NCBI GenBank assembly: GCA_002479485.1
Contig: DLNM01000035.1
Location: 124,600 to 188,599, forward strand
Length of the DNA stretch: 64,000 nt
Direction of reading: 5' to 3'
Origin: Firmicutes bacterium UBA7510
GTDB taxonomy: Bacteria > Bacillota > Clostridia > Tissierellales > Sedimentibacteraceae
Both the position numbers and the translations under genes were made by a program. The notes beneath the pieces were generated by a model, which ran no database searches, was not told the origin of the DNA, and was given only the letters and a program-made list of their open reading frames with translations. This document shows positions 26,129 to 35,364 of the stretch, piece by piece; the stretch's first letter is position 1, and the number at the start of each line of letters is the position of its first letter.

Positions 26129-27478
26129 GTGAAAAAAATTGCAATGATTGTACCGAAAGGTTCTAAATATGGAAACAATAGTTTATTAAAAAGTTTTCTT
26201 GAAAGAAGCGACATTGTGTCAAACTTTTATGGTGCATGGGAAACGGCAAATTTAAGTTTATTAACAATTGCAGGAGCAATACCTGAACGTTACAATATTA
26301 CATTCATTGATGAAGATCATGGAACCAAAATTAATTTTTCAGAGTATTTTGATATTGTTGCTTTAACTGGTATGACTCAACAGATTTATAGAGCATATGA
26401 AATAGCGCAACAATTTAAAAAAAATGGCTCATATGTTGTGTTAGGTGGTATTCATGCTTCAATTATGCCACAAGAAGCTTTGCAATATGTTGATACAGTA
26501 TTCATAGGTGAGGGTGAAAACACATGGTTACAATTTATAGATGATTTTGAAAAAGGATGTCCAAAACGTATTTATCGTAGTGATGGATTTATTGATTTAA
26601 CTAAATCACTGACTCCACGATATGATATATTAGATCCAAAGCTATATAAATCATTCAGTGTACAGACTACAAGAGGATGCCCTAGAACATGTAATTATTG
26701 TACACTTCCAATAATGTACGGAGCAACATACAGGCATAAAGATATAGAGCAGGTTATAAATGAAGTAAAGGCAATCCAAAAAATTAATGCTGATGCATTT
26801 ATTTTTTTTGCTGATGATAATATGTTTATACAAAGAGAGTATTCAAAAAAACTTATCAAAGAAATAACAAAGCTTGGAATTGTCTGGGGAACACAAACGG
26901 ATATATCAGTAGCAGATGATGATGAACTCTTAAAATTGCTCTATGAATCTGGTTGTCATTGGATATTTATTGGCTTTGAAAATGTTTCAAAAAGTGGACT
27001 GAATTTTCTTGATGATAAGCAGTGGAAAGCAAAACAGCTTATAAATTATGAAGCTGCTATAGATAAAATACATAAAAATGGTATTAACATATGGGGGTCA
27101 TTCATGTTTGGAGGGGATAATGATACATGTGAAGTATTTGAAAACACTCTTAATTTTACATTGAAAAATGGTATTTATTCAGGAAGTTTTACTATACTTA
27201 CACCTCTTCCAGGAACACAATTGTTTAAACAAATGTCGAAAAGTGGCAGAATTATCGACTATAATTGGAGTCGTTATACATTTTGGGATGTTGTATTTAA
27301 ACCACTTCATATGGAAGCAAATGATCTTGCAAGGGGCGTAGCCTGGGTTTATGATAATTTCTACTCTAAAGAAAATGTATCTGAGAGAACATTAAAACTA
27401 AAAAAACGTATGATAAATGTTCGGAGGAGGGATGATGATAACCGAAAAAATATCAATAAAGAAAAAATTGATTCTTGA
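26129..27478 (+). CDS. B12-binding-type radical SAM enzyme (close paralog group, member 1)
   Basis: 449 residues. The N-terminal B12-type domain contains NLSLLTIAGAIP and LGGIHASIMPQEA, and the radical SAM core has Cys184-x3-Cys188-x2-Cys191 (RGCPRTCNYC) and FFADDNMF. It starts at GTG behind a near-perfect AAGGAGGT. Four other genes here (32113, 40063, 41370, 50907) have the same layout and length, so they arose by duplication and probably act repeatedly on one growing substrate. Likely chemistries are C-methylation or BchE-like oxidative cyclisation or hydroxylation; the sequence does not decide. Its end overlaps the TetR-like gene. Confidence 0.9.
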   Translation: MKKIAMIVPKGSKYGNNSLLKSFLERSDIVSNFYGAWETANLSLLTIAGAIPERYNITFIDEDHGTKINFSEYFDIVALTGMTQQIYRAYEIAQQFKKNGSYVVLGGIHASIMPQEALQYVDTVFIGEGENTWLQFIDDFEKGCPKRIYRSDGFIDLTKSLTPRYDILDPKLYKSFSVQTTRGCPRTCNYCTLPIMYGATYRHKDIEQVINEVKAIQKINADAFIFFADDNMFIQREYSKKLIKEITKLGIVWGTQTDISVADDDELLKLLYESGCHWIFIGFENVSKSGLNFLDDKQWKAKQLINYEAAIDKIHKNGINIWGSFMFGGDNDTCEVFENTLNFTLKNGIYSGSFTILTPLPGTQLFKQMSKSGRIIDYNWSRYTFWDVVFKPLHMEANDLARGVAWVYDNFYSKENVSERTLKLKKRMINVRRRDDDNRKNINKEKIDS

Positions 27479-28022
27479 AGCAACTTTAAAAGTAATGTTT
27501 GAAGGCTTTTATGAAGATGCAAATATTAATAGCATATCCCGCTATGTAAAACTAGATGCGGAAAAAATTAAGCAGTATTATGATACTGATGATAAATTGA
27601 GAATGTCAGCTATGAAATATGCTGCTGTTTTATGGGTTGAAAAAATTAAGGCGGACGTGGAAAAGCAAAAAACAGAAAAAGATAGAATATATGTGCTTAT
27701 AAAACATTATATTTCTGGTTCTGAAAGTCATTCGCAGTCGCTGTCATTATACATAGATGCTTGGAAAAAATTAAGAGATTTAAAAACAGAAAACAGACAA
27801 CTGTTAAGTAATGAATTATTAAGTGTTTATCGTTATTATGTGAACTTTTTTCAAGAAACAATAAAAAATATATATGAGAATAAATATGGATATGATATAG
27901 AACAACTGGCATGGATCATGGTTGTTGTAAGTGATGGTTTTCATATTCAATCTCTTATACAACCAGAAAAGCTTGATTTTGACAGACTTACTCATGTTTT
28001 TTGCAAAATGTTGCAGATATAA
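27435..28022 (+). CDS. TetR-like regulator (or TetR-derived protein)
   Basis: I start this 195-residue protein at the ATG at 27435 (GGAGG seven bases upstream), inside the end of the radical SAM gene; the ATG at 27432 is equally possible. The first 50 residues (ILEATLKVMFEGFYED ... SISRYVKLDAEKIKQYYDTD) match the TetR helix-turn-helix layout, and the rest is helical as in the ligand-binding domain. It is translated as part of the biosynthetic operon and has no visible operator. A product-sensing repressor is the simple reading. The recognition helix is not very typical, so a non-DNA-binding role is possible. Confidence 0.65.
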   Translation: MITEKISIKKKLILEATLKVMFEGFYEDANINSISRYVKLDAEKIKQYYDTDDKLRMSAMKYAAVLWVEKIKADVEKQKTEKDRIYVLIKHYISGSESHSQSLSLYIDAWKKLRDLKTENRQLLSNELLSVYRYYVNFFQETIKNIYENKYGYDIEQLAWIMVVVSDGFHIQSLIQPEKLDFDRLTHVFCKMLQI

Positions 28023-28043
28023 AATTATAAATGGGGAATATAA

Positions 28044-29426
28044 ATGAAAAAAGTTATACTATATTATCCAAAATTAGTAGGAGATGAAGATTCTCAACCT
28101 TTGTATAGGGGTTTGCCATTATCTGTCTTAACACTTGCTGCACAGCTAGACGATAATAAATATCAAATAACTGTTATAGACGGAAGGATTGAGAGTAACC
28201 CTTGCAATGATGGATTAATTAATTTAATAGATGATGAGTGCGTATGTATTGGAATAAGCGCTATCACTAGTTATCAAATAATGGACGGAATTAAATTTGC
28301 CGGTTATGTAAAGCTGATAAACCCTAATATTCCAATTATATGGGGTGGTTGGCATTCTAGTCTTATGCCTAGACAGACAATAATCAATGATTTAGTTGAT
28401 ATGATAATAACTGGACAGGGAGAATGTACGTTTCCCCTACTAGTTGATAAATTAGCTAATAAGAATGATCTAGATGATGTTCCTAATTTACTGTATAAAG
28501 ACCAAAATAACAATATTATAGTTACAAAAGAACGTTTTTTAAAAGAAATAAAAACAGTAAGATCAATTGAACATTCATATAAATATATAAATATGGATAA
28601 TTATATTCAAAAACTCTGGGGAAACAAACGTGTTATAGGATATGAATCAAGTAGAGGCTGCCCATGCTCATGCAAGTTTTGCTCAATTGGATCAATTTAT
28701 AGTAGAAGGTGGAACAGCCTTACAGCAGAACAGACATTCAATGGTGTTAAATATCTTTATGAAAATCATAATATTGATGCAGTACATTTTTATGATAACA
28801 ACTTTTTTGTTGATGAAAAAAGAGTTGGAGATTTCAGTAAACTTATGATAAAAGAAGATATTCCAGTTAGATGGGATGGTACTGCAGTTGTTGAACAATT
28901 CGTAAATTTCTCTGATAGTTATTTAGACGGACTTGTAAAAAGCAAATTTTACAGAGTAATAGTTGGAATTGAATCAGGGGATGAAGATGTTTTAGTTAAA
29001 ATAAATAAACAACATACTAATGATCAAGTGTTAAAGCTTGTTGAAAAATGCAAGCAGCACAATATAATGGCATCATTATCATTTATGGTTGGTTTCCCTT
29101 GGAATCCTGAAAAAGATTTTGAGGAGACAATTCTCTTAATTGAGAAAATTAAAAATATTAATTCTAATACAGAGATATTGCTATTCATCTTTTCACCTTA
29201 TCTTGGAACACCGCTTTATGAAACAGCACTTGAATATGGAATGGACTTTCCTGATTCACTTGAAGGATGGTCAAAATATACATATGAAAAATCCAATGCT
29301 CCGTGGATAGATAACCATCTTCTTAAAAAGATTAATCGTTATATTAGCTTTTTTGGAACTAAAGATATGCCACCAAATATAGCGGAGTTTTTACAAGGAG
29401 GGAAAAATGATAAGCTGGCCAAATGA
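28044..29426 (+). CDS. B12-binding-type radical SAM enzyme (divergent member)
   Basis: 460 residues. The N-terminal B12-type domain starts KKVILYYPKLVGDED and contains IWGGWHSSLMPRQ. The radical SAM ligands are Cys206, Cys210 and Cys213 in RGCPCSCKFCS, with an additional Cys208 between them. It differs from the five-member paralog group in its N-terminal pattern (LPLSVLTLAAQL) and in a longer linker, and is closer to general anaerobic cyclase-like proteins. It overlaps the GGDEF/NHL gene by 20 bases, so the two are translationally coupled. The reaction is unknown. Confidence 0.88.
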   Translation: MKKVILYYPKLVGDEDSQPLYRGLPLSVLTLAAQLDDNKYQITVIDGRIESNPCNDGLINLIDDECVCIGISAITSYQIMDGIKFAGYVKLINPNIPIIWGGWHSSLMPRQTIINDLVDMIITGQGECTFPLLVDKLANKNDLDDVPNLLYKDQNNNIIVTKERFLKEIKTVRSIEHSYKYINMDNYIQKLWGNKRVIGYESSRGCPCSCKFCSIGSIYSRRWNSLTAEQTFNGVKYLYENHNIDAVHFYDNNFFVDEKRVGDFSKLMIKEDIPVRWDGTAVVEQFVNFSDSYLDGLVKSKFYRVIVGIESGDEDVLVKINKQHTNDQVLKLVEKCKQHNIMASLSFMVGFPWNPEKDFEETILLIEKIKNINSNTEILLFIFSPYLGTPLYETALEYGMDFPDSLEGWSKYTYEKSNAPWIDNHLLKKINRYISFFGTKDMPPNIAEFLQGGKNDKLAK

Positions 29427-30954
29427 TGAGCTTCAATCTTTTTTATTAAAAAATTGTGGACAAAGTAAAGAATATGCAATTTGTATAATTGATATTGATT
29501 TTTTTACACGCATATGCAGACATTTTAGTGTAAATGAACTCAATGATATCATCAAAAACATTTGGACTTATTTAAATACTAGATTGCCAATTGGAGCAAA
29601 AATTTGGAAATCTGAAGGTGACGAGTTTTTAATTGCAGTTTCAGATTGTAATAAAAATAAACTAGACGAAATTATTGATAATATAAGGAAAGATTTTAGA
29701 AAACAAAAATTTGCAATTAATAGTTACAAGAATTATTCAAATATATTAATCTCGTTTAGTGCTGGTATTGCTTCATACCCTATTGATGGACTTGATTTAT
29801 ATACTGTTATAAAAAAATCTATAGTAGGATTATTTCTTGCCAAAGCATATCGTAGAAATAGAGTGGTCAAAGCTCCTGAAACAAACACAATTGGATGCGA
29901 ACGTGAACTTTATAATAAAGAGCTAAAAATTAATATAATATTAGGTAGCTATGGTGAAATTGGAAAAATTAATGGTAAGGTAAATGCTTATCAAGCAAGA
30001 CTCTGGGAGCCACAGGCAATTGATATTGATGAATCTGGTAGAATATATATTGCAGATCAGAATAACAACAGCATTCTTATGTATGATGGACTTATGGTAA
30101 GCAGGATTGTGGGAACAGGTATGTTTGGATATTCAGGGGACGGAGGTTTAGGGATTAATGCAATGCTCAATAAACCAACGGGACTTACAGTATATGATAA
30201 TAAAGTATACATTACAGACACAGGCAATGACGTAGTTCGTTTGTTAGATTTAAAAACAGGCATTATATCAACATTAGCTGGAACTTCTGAGACAGGATAC
30301 TCGGGTGATGGTGGATTAGCAACAAATGCATGCTTAAATAAGCCAGGTGGTATTGTAGTAGATGCAGATTATAATGTTTATATTAATGATATTGCTAATA
30401 ATGTAATTCGTAAAGTTGATAAGCATAATATAATAACAACTTTTGCTGGTACTGGACAATATGGATATTCAGGAGATGGTGGTCAAGCATCTCAAGCTAC
30501 TTTTGCAGAAGTATATGGTTTAGGGATAAATAGGAGAATAGGTTGTGTTTATCTTGCAGATTATTTTAATCATTGCATCCGGCAGATTGATATTAAAACA
30601 GGCATCATAAATACAATAGTTGGAAGCGGTAAAGAAGGATATTCAGGAGATGGAGAAAACGCCCTCGAAGTATGCTTAAATCGTCCGGTAGCGATTTGTG
30701 CAGATGATAAAGACAATTTATTTATTGCAGAGTCTGGAAACCATTGCATACGCTTTTATGAGGCGCAGACTAAAAAGATTTATACGTTGGTAGGCGATGG
30801 AGTAGCAGGAATAGGTGAATCAGATTCAGTTACTAACTTTCGCTTGGCAAATCCAAATGGACTGGCAGTAGATATAAATAAAAATTTGTATTTGCTAGAT
30901 GGTGCAAATAATAGATTATGTTCAATGAAATTGGAGGTAATAAACAATGAATAA
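29407..30954 (+). CDS. Degenerate GGDEF domain fused to an NHL beta-propeller
   Basis: A 515-residue cytosolic-looking protein with no signal peptide or membrane segment. Residues 1-165 form a GGDEF-type domain whose signature reads SEGDEF (69-74), one residue away from GGDEF. Residues from about 185 contain NHL-type propeller repeats marked by GYSGDGGLG, GYSGDGGLA, GYSGDGGQA and GYSGDGENA, each followed by a strand pattern like VYITDTGNDVVR. A second protein of the same architecture lies at 48445-49995. Such fusions are unusual in a biosynthetic cluster. They could be c-di-GMP enzymes or sensors, but a scaffold on a worn-out nucleotide cyclase fold fits the context better. The function is unknown. 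Confidence 0.82.
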   Translation: MISWPNDELQSFLLKNCGQSKEYAICIIDIDFFTRICRHFSVNELNDIIKNIWTYLNTRLPIGAKIWKSEGDEFLIAVSDCNKNKLDEIIDNIRKDFRKQKFAINSYKNYSNILISFSAGIASYPIDGLDLYTVIKKSIVGLFLAKAYRRNRVVKAPETNTIGCERELYNKELKINIILGSYGEIGKINGKVNAYQARLWEPQAIDIDESGRIYIADQNNNSILMYDGLMVSRIVGTGMFGYSGDGGLGINAMLNKPTGLTVYDNKVYITDTGNDVVRLLDLKTGIISTLAGTSETGYSGDGGLATNACLNKPGGIVVDADYNVYINDIANNVIRKVDKHNIITTFAGTGQYGYSGDGGQASQATFAEVYGLGINRRIGCVYLADYFNHCIRQIDIKTGIINTIVGSGKEGYSGDGENALEVCLNRPVAICADDKDNLFIAESGNHCIRFYEAQTKKIYTLVGDGVAGIGESDSVTNFRLANPNGLAVDINKNLYLLDGANNRLCSMKLEVINNE

Positions 30955-31201
30955 TGAGAATGAAGTAAAGAAAAAAATTAAAAAAATTATCATTTCAAGA
31001 CTAAAAGATGAAGAAAAAATTCGTACATTAGAGTATGATACTTCACTTTTATCTCTTGGAATAGATTCAATTCTTGCGTTATCCATTTTGGTTGAGATTG
31101 AGGAAGAATTTAATATTGAAATTGATGACTCAGATTTAAACATGGACAAAATAAGAAACATTAGTTCTTTTGCTGATTTAATTGATAGTTATATTTCATA
31201 A
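30947..31201 (+). CDS. Acyl carrier protein
   Basis: An 84-residue free carrier with Ser41 in LGIDSILALS and a recognition helix EIEEEFNIEI. It starts behind GGAGGT and overlaps the preceding GGDEF/NHL gene by 8 bases; the NHL-only gene follows after 3 bases. Its position between two NHL propeller genes suggests that the propellers handle or cage this carrier. The DSI motif is typical of polyketide or NRPS carriers. Activation would be by the cluster's Sfp-type transferase. Confidence 0.93.
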   Translation: MNNENEVKKKIKKIIISRLKDEEKIRTLEYDTSLLSLGIDSILALSILVEIEEEFNIEIDDSDLNMDKIRNISSFADLIDSYIS

Positions 31202-31204
31202 ACG

Positions 31205-32059
31205 ATGAGCGAAATTGTTTTAGTTAAATCAATTAAAAGTGGGGATGGAGATTTAAATTATCCATCTGGAATTTGTTATTATGAAAAAAATAACGTATTT
31301 TATATTGCTGATATGCAAAACCACAGAATATGTTGGCTAAAAGAAGATGGTAGTATAGGAGAATTGCCGAACAGTATTGCATGCAGCGATATTTGCTCAA
31401 CTTTGATGCGACCACTTGCTTTATGGATTACAAATCACGGTACTTTATTTGTGGCTGATGCTGAGCAAAACAATATTTTCTATAAGACTCAGCAAGAGGA
31501 GGTATGGAGACCAATCAAAATTGATTCTGAGTTTACATTTAACTTCCCAGCAGGAGTCACAGTTGATGAGATAGGCAATATATACACAAATGATTTTTTG
31601 AATAACAGACTTGTTAAAATTACATCTGATGGAGATGTATCGGTGCTTATAGAGGGTAGCGAAAATATTAATAAACCTTATGGGATTTTTTACCACAACA
31701 ACAAACTGTATTATACAGATACAGGAAATGCACGAATATGTTATTTAGACATAAAAGATAATCAAGTTCATATATTAAACCCACAGGCAGAGACTAAAGA
31801 ATTAAGCTATCCAATAGCAATAACCCTTGATATGAAGGGTAATATATATGTTTGTGAACAAAGAAGAATGTATTTGATTGATATTAATACAAATGTCTTG
31901 TCTCTAATATTAAATCAAGATATATGGAAGGAACAAATGCAAAGACACTATATTAAAGATAGAATATGTCATATTGGAGCTGCGTTCGCTAAAAATAAAG
32001 GTGAGATTTACTGGGTAGATACAATCAAAGGCTGTATTTATAAAACAATAATCAAGTAG
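31205..32059 (+). CDS. NHL-repeat beta-propeller protein
   Basis: A 284-residue protein made of about six NHL-like blades (for example FYIADMQNHRICWL, LFVADAEQNNIFY, YTNDFLNNRLVKI, YYTDTGNARICYL), lacking the GYSGDGG signature of the two fusions. No signal peptide is present. There is no clear ribosome binding site; the start lies three bases after the carrier stop, so translation is probably coupled. NHL propellers usually bind proteins or small ligands, and some bacterial members are enzymes such as lyases. I cannot assign a reaction. Confidence 0.78.
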   Translation: MSEIVLVKSIKSGDGDLNYPSGICYYEKNNVFYIADMQNHRICWLKEDGSIGELPNSIACSDICSTLMRPLALWITNHGTLFVADAEQNNIFYKTQQEEVWRPIKIDSEFTFNFPAGVTVDEIGNIYTNDFLNNRLVKITSDGDVSVLIEGSENINKPYGIFYHNNKLYYTDTGNARICYLDIKDNQVHILNPQAETKELSYPIAITLDMKGNIYVCEQRRMYLIDINTNVLSLILNQDIWKEQMQRHYIKDRICHIGAAFAKNKGEIYWVDTIKGCIYKTIIK

Positions 32060-32112
32060 TTAATCTCATTTAAACATATTTACATTAAATTACATTTTGA
32101 GGTGATTAAATA

Positions 32113-33402
32113 TTGAAAGCTGTTTTTATTGTTCCAGAGTATTCTATTGCTTCCAAGGATAATAACTTTTTTATAAAAATGGATGATGATTGGGAGTACC
32201 ATGCTAGAAGTAGGCTATGGTCATGTCCAAGTTTAAGCTTAATTACAATCGCTGGAATGATGCCAAAAGATAGTGATATTAAATATATTGATTTGAATTA
32301 CACCCATGAATTCGAGGTTGATGCTGATTGGGCTTTCTTTTCACCGGCTACTTCTCAAGTTAATAGAGCATATAAACTTGCTGACAATCTAAGAAGCAAA
32401 GGAATAAAAGTTGCAATGGGAGGCCCACATGTATCTTTTTTACCAGATGAAGCTCTTTTACATTCTGATGTAGTATTTGTTGGAGAATCTGAAAATACTT
32501 TTTCAGAGTTTTTGAGTAATGTTGACAAAAACATAACCAAACGGATTTATAAAGAGTCAAGGTATCCCGATTTATCATTAACACCTATGCCAGCATATTA
32601 TTTGACAAAACAATATCCTTATAAAAGTATACCTATGCAAACATCAAGAGGATGTCCTCATCAATGTAGCTTTTGCATATCATCAAAGATTTATGGTAAT
32701 AAAATTAGATGTAAAACCTCATATCAAATGGATAGAGATGTACAAGCCATAAAGGACTTATTTAAAAAACCATATATCTTCTTTACAGATGATAATTTAT
32801 TTATTGATAAACGCAGGAATGATAGTTTTTTAAGTATTATGAAAAATAGTCATTTAAACTGGTATGCATTTTCGGATGCTGGTGTTGCTGATAATACCAA
32901 GTTGCTTTCAGAAATAGCTGACGCAGGGTGTACCCAGTTATTGATAGGGTTTGAGAGTTTATGCTCAGAAAATTTGCAAGATCTGAACAAAAATAGTTGG
33001 AAAATGAAAAAACTTAATTTCTATAAAGATATTATTAATCGTATACAAAGTTTCGGAATAGGAGTTGTTGGAAGTTTTGTAGTGGGTATGGAAAATGATA
33101 CAGTAGATGTATTTGAAAATTTATATAAATTTATTGAAGAAACCTCACTGTATGCAACTAATATAACAATTTTAACTCCATTCCCAGGCACTGAAATTTA
33201 CGAAAAATTTAAACGTGAAGGGAGATTACTATCGAATGATTGGTCTGTATATAACGGTTTTGAACTCACATACAAACCAAACAATATGACAATTGAAGAG
33301 TTGCAAAAAGGGTATGTAGATCTCAATATAAAGCTTAATTCTACTGAACGCATGAAAAGAGTTATAGATCATTTTAAAGTGGTATTAACAAGTAAAAATT
33401 AA
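32113..33402 (+). CDS. B12-binding-type radical SAM enzyme (close paralog group, member 2)
   Basis: 429 residues, TTG start behind GAGGTG. The B12-type domain has SLSLITIAGMMP and MGGPHVSFLPDEA; the radical SAM ligands are Cys181, Cys185 and Cys188 (RGCPHQCSFC), followed by FFTDDNLF. It shares the C-terminal FPGTEIYEKFKREGRLL pattern with members 1, 3, 4 and 5. The N-terminal segment (FIVPEYSIASKDNN) differs and may be part of substrate recognition. The flavodoxin gene follows 53 bases downstream and could supply electrons. Confidence 0.9.
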   Translation: MKAVFIVPEYSIASKDNNFFIKMDDDWEYHARSRLWSCPSLSLITIAGMMPKDSDIKYIDLNYTHEFEVDADWAFFSPATSQVNRAYKLADNLRSKGIKVAMGGPHVSFLPDEALLHSDVVFVGESENTFSEFLSNVDKNITKRIYKESRYPDLSLTPMPAYYLTKQYPYKSIPMQTSRGCPHQCSFCISSKIYGNKIRCKTSYQMDRDVQAIKDLFKKPYIFFTDDNLFIDKRRNDSFLSIMKNSHLNWYAFSDAGVADNTKLLSEIADAGCTQLLIGFESLCSENLQDLNKNSWKMKKLNFYKDIINRIQSFGIGVVGSFVVGMENDTVDVFENLYKFIEETSLYATNITILTPFPGTEIYEKFKREGRLLSNDWSVYNGFELTYKPNNMTIEELQKGYVDLNIKLNSTERMKRVIDHFKVVLTSKN

Positions 33403-33455
33403 GATGATTAAATTCTTTATTATAAAAAAGACATATAGTTTTAGGAGATGAAGAG

Positions 33456-33998
33456 ATGAAAGCATTAATCTGCTATGACACGAAATATGGCTCTACCAAT
33501 GAAATTTGTAAGTACATAAAATCTGGTATAAAAATGGATACAGATATAAAAAAAGTGTGTGAGGTAGATTCATTAGATTATGACATTATTATTATAGGTT
33601 CTCCAATATTTATAGGAAAACCTATGAGAAGTATTGAGAATTTTATTATAAATAATAAAGAAAAACTTAGAGATAAAAAAATAGCAGTTTTTGTGACCTG
33701 CTGGGCTATGGCTACTAAATATGGAGATGCATCAAAAGAATTTTTAGATCAAATTAAAAAAAATCTTCCGCCTTCTGATTTAATTTGTGAAAAAGCTTTA
33801 CCAGGCAAACTTTTATTAGATAAGATTAGTGAAAAAGATAAATTAATCATGGGGCGACTATTAAGAAGAATTGATGCTATGAGTGGGGAATTTGACAGCA
33901 AAAAAATAGTATGGCGAGATGCTAGAGACAGAAGAACTGCTGAAGATTTTGGGAGTGAAATTGAAAATAGTTTTAAAAAAAAATTTAATATTTATTGA
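33456..33998 (+). CDS. Flavodoxin-domain protein
   Basis: A 180-residue flavodoxin-fold protein. The FMN phosphate loop is DTKYGSTNEI near the N terminus, with IIIGSPIFIGKPM and VFVTCWAMA forming the rest of the flavin site. It resembles the HemG-like/short flavodoxin group. Radical SAM enzymes need an electron to cleave SAM and reduce B12, and flavodoxin is a standard donor, so a dedicated copy placed between two radical SAM genes makes sense. Its stop overlaps the ribosome binding site of the HemN-like gene. Confidence 0.88.
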   Translation: MKALICYDTKYGSTNEICKYIKSGIKMDTDIKKVCEVDSLDYDIIIIGSPIFIGKPMRSIENFIINNKEKLRDKKIAVFVTCWAMATKYGDASKEFLDQIKKNLPPSDLICEKALPGKLLLDKISEKDKLIMGRLLRRIDAMSGEFDSKKIVWRDARDRRTAEDFGSEIENSFKKKFNIY

Positions 33999-34006
33999 GG
34001 TATCTT

Positions 34007-35362
34007 ATGATTAAAACTAATACTGATTATGACGTTGCAGTAATTAATTATCCGCTTATGGATCCTAGAATTAAGCCTGAAGATTACAGCTCATATATGA
34101 AACTTGATTATAAAAGTGTTGATCTATGGAGTGTGCCAGTTTATATACATATTCCATTTTGCTCAAATATTTGTAAGTTTTGTGTATACAGTAGGCAAAT
34201 TCCTAGTTCAAAACAAATTCTTGATGAATATGTTGATGCTTTAAAAAAAGAAATAAATCTATACGCTAAAACAGCATACGTTCAATCTCAAAAAATAGAT
34301 GCTATTTTTATAGGAGGAGGCACACCTACAGTACTTTCCTCTTCACAATTGAAAGAAATTATTTCAGAATTAAAAAACAATTTACCTCTAGAAAATCCTG
34401 AAATTACAGTTGAGTGTAATATGTACAATGCTGATGAAAACAAGATTAATTCTTTATATGAAGCAGGAGTTACACGTATAAGTACAGGAGTACAAACATT
34501 TTCTCAAAAACTTAGAAATATATTAGAGATGAAATATACTGAAAAAGAAATTATCGAGTGGATTAACATGGTTAAAAAATATCCATTCAAAGATGTTGCT
34601 ATTGATTTCCTATTTGGTCTTCCAGGACAAACACTGGATGAATGGAAGAATGATTTACAGATTGCACTAACACTTCCTATTGATCATCTATCAATATATA
34701 AATTAACAGTTTTCTCTTATGTAAAATTATATAGTGAATTAGAAAATGGTACAATTCCTAATTTACCTCAAGAAGATCAAGTCCTTGAAATGTATATGGA
34801 AGCAGATAAAATTCTTAAGGATAACAATTTTATTGTACAAAGTAGTCAGGAATATTGTAGAAATAATAATAAATCACAGTTCTGGGAATTAACTTATGAT
34901 GGATATGGAGATAATCTTTCTTTTGGTGCATTCAGTTTTGGATATATAAATGGTGTTAATTATCAAAATTTACAAAATCCTAAAGAATATATTTCTAAAG
35001 TCAATGAAGGAAAATTGCCAATTAAAATGGTAAGTCAAAAGATTACTCATGACAAGCTATTAGAACGTACTATGATGTTAAGTTTTAGAAGAAGTTTTAT
35101 AGATAAGCAAGTATTTTATGATCAATATGGTAAGCATATGGAGGAAGTATTTGGAGATATCCTGATAGAACTCCAGAATAAAAACTATATATTTGACAAT
35201 GGTAACCGATATGAGTTAACAACTTTAGGTCGCTATTATCAGGGAAGCGTAAGTGCAAAGTTTATGCGTTCAACCTTTGATAAAGTTAGTCCAATAAAGA
35301 AGAAAATTGCAGTTGGAATGCATGTAGTTCCGGATGCACTCGATGAAATGAAAGGAATATAG
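34007..35362 (+). CDS. HemN/HemW-like radical SAM enzyme
   Basis: I use the ATG at 34007, six bases after TGAGG, giving 451 residues; the TTG at 33995 overlaps the upstream stop. The cluster motif is Cys52-x3-Cys56-x2-Cys59 (PFCSNICKFCVY), preceded by YIHIP and followed by GGGTPTVL, the hallmark of the HemN family. The fourth cysteine often seen in HemN is a valine here. HemN-like enzymes bind two SAM molecules and include class C methyltransferases and cyclopropanases of natural-product pathways. It lies between flavodoxin and the first discrete ketosynthase, so a role on a carrier-bound chain is plausible. Confidence 0.88.
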   Translation: MIKTNTDYDVAVINYPLMDPRIKPEDYSSYMKLDYKSVDLWSVPVYIHIPFCSNICKFCVYSRQIPSSKQILDEYVDALKKEINLYAKTAYVQSQKIDAIFIGGGTPTVLSSSQLKEIISELKNNLPLENPEITVECNMYNADENKINSLYEAGVTRISTGVQTFSQKLRNILEMKYTEKEIIEWINMVKKYPFKDVAIDFLFGLPGQTLDEWKNDLQIALTLPIDHLSIYKLTVFSYVKLYSELENGTIPNLPQEDQVLEMYMEADKILKDNNFIVQSSQEYCRNNNKSQFWELTYDGYGDNLSFGAFSFGYINGVNYQNLQNPKEYISKVNEGKLPIKMVSQKITHDKLLERTMMLSFRRSFIDKQVFYDQYGKHMEEVFGDILIELQNKNYIFDNGNRYELTTLGRYYQGSVSAKFMRSTFDKVSPIKKKIAVGMHVVPDALDEMKGI

Positions 35363-35364
35363 AT

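Noticed and set aside
29407..30954. Active diguanylate cyclase controlling the cluster
   Set aside because: The signature is SEGDEF here and CSDCF in the sister protein, and no phosphodiesterase or c-di-GMP riboswitch was seen, so an active second-messenger role is not supported.
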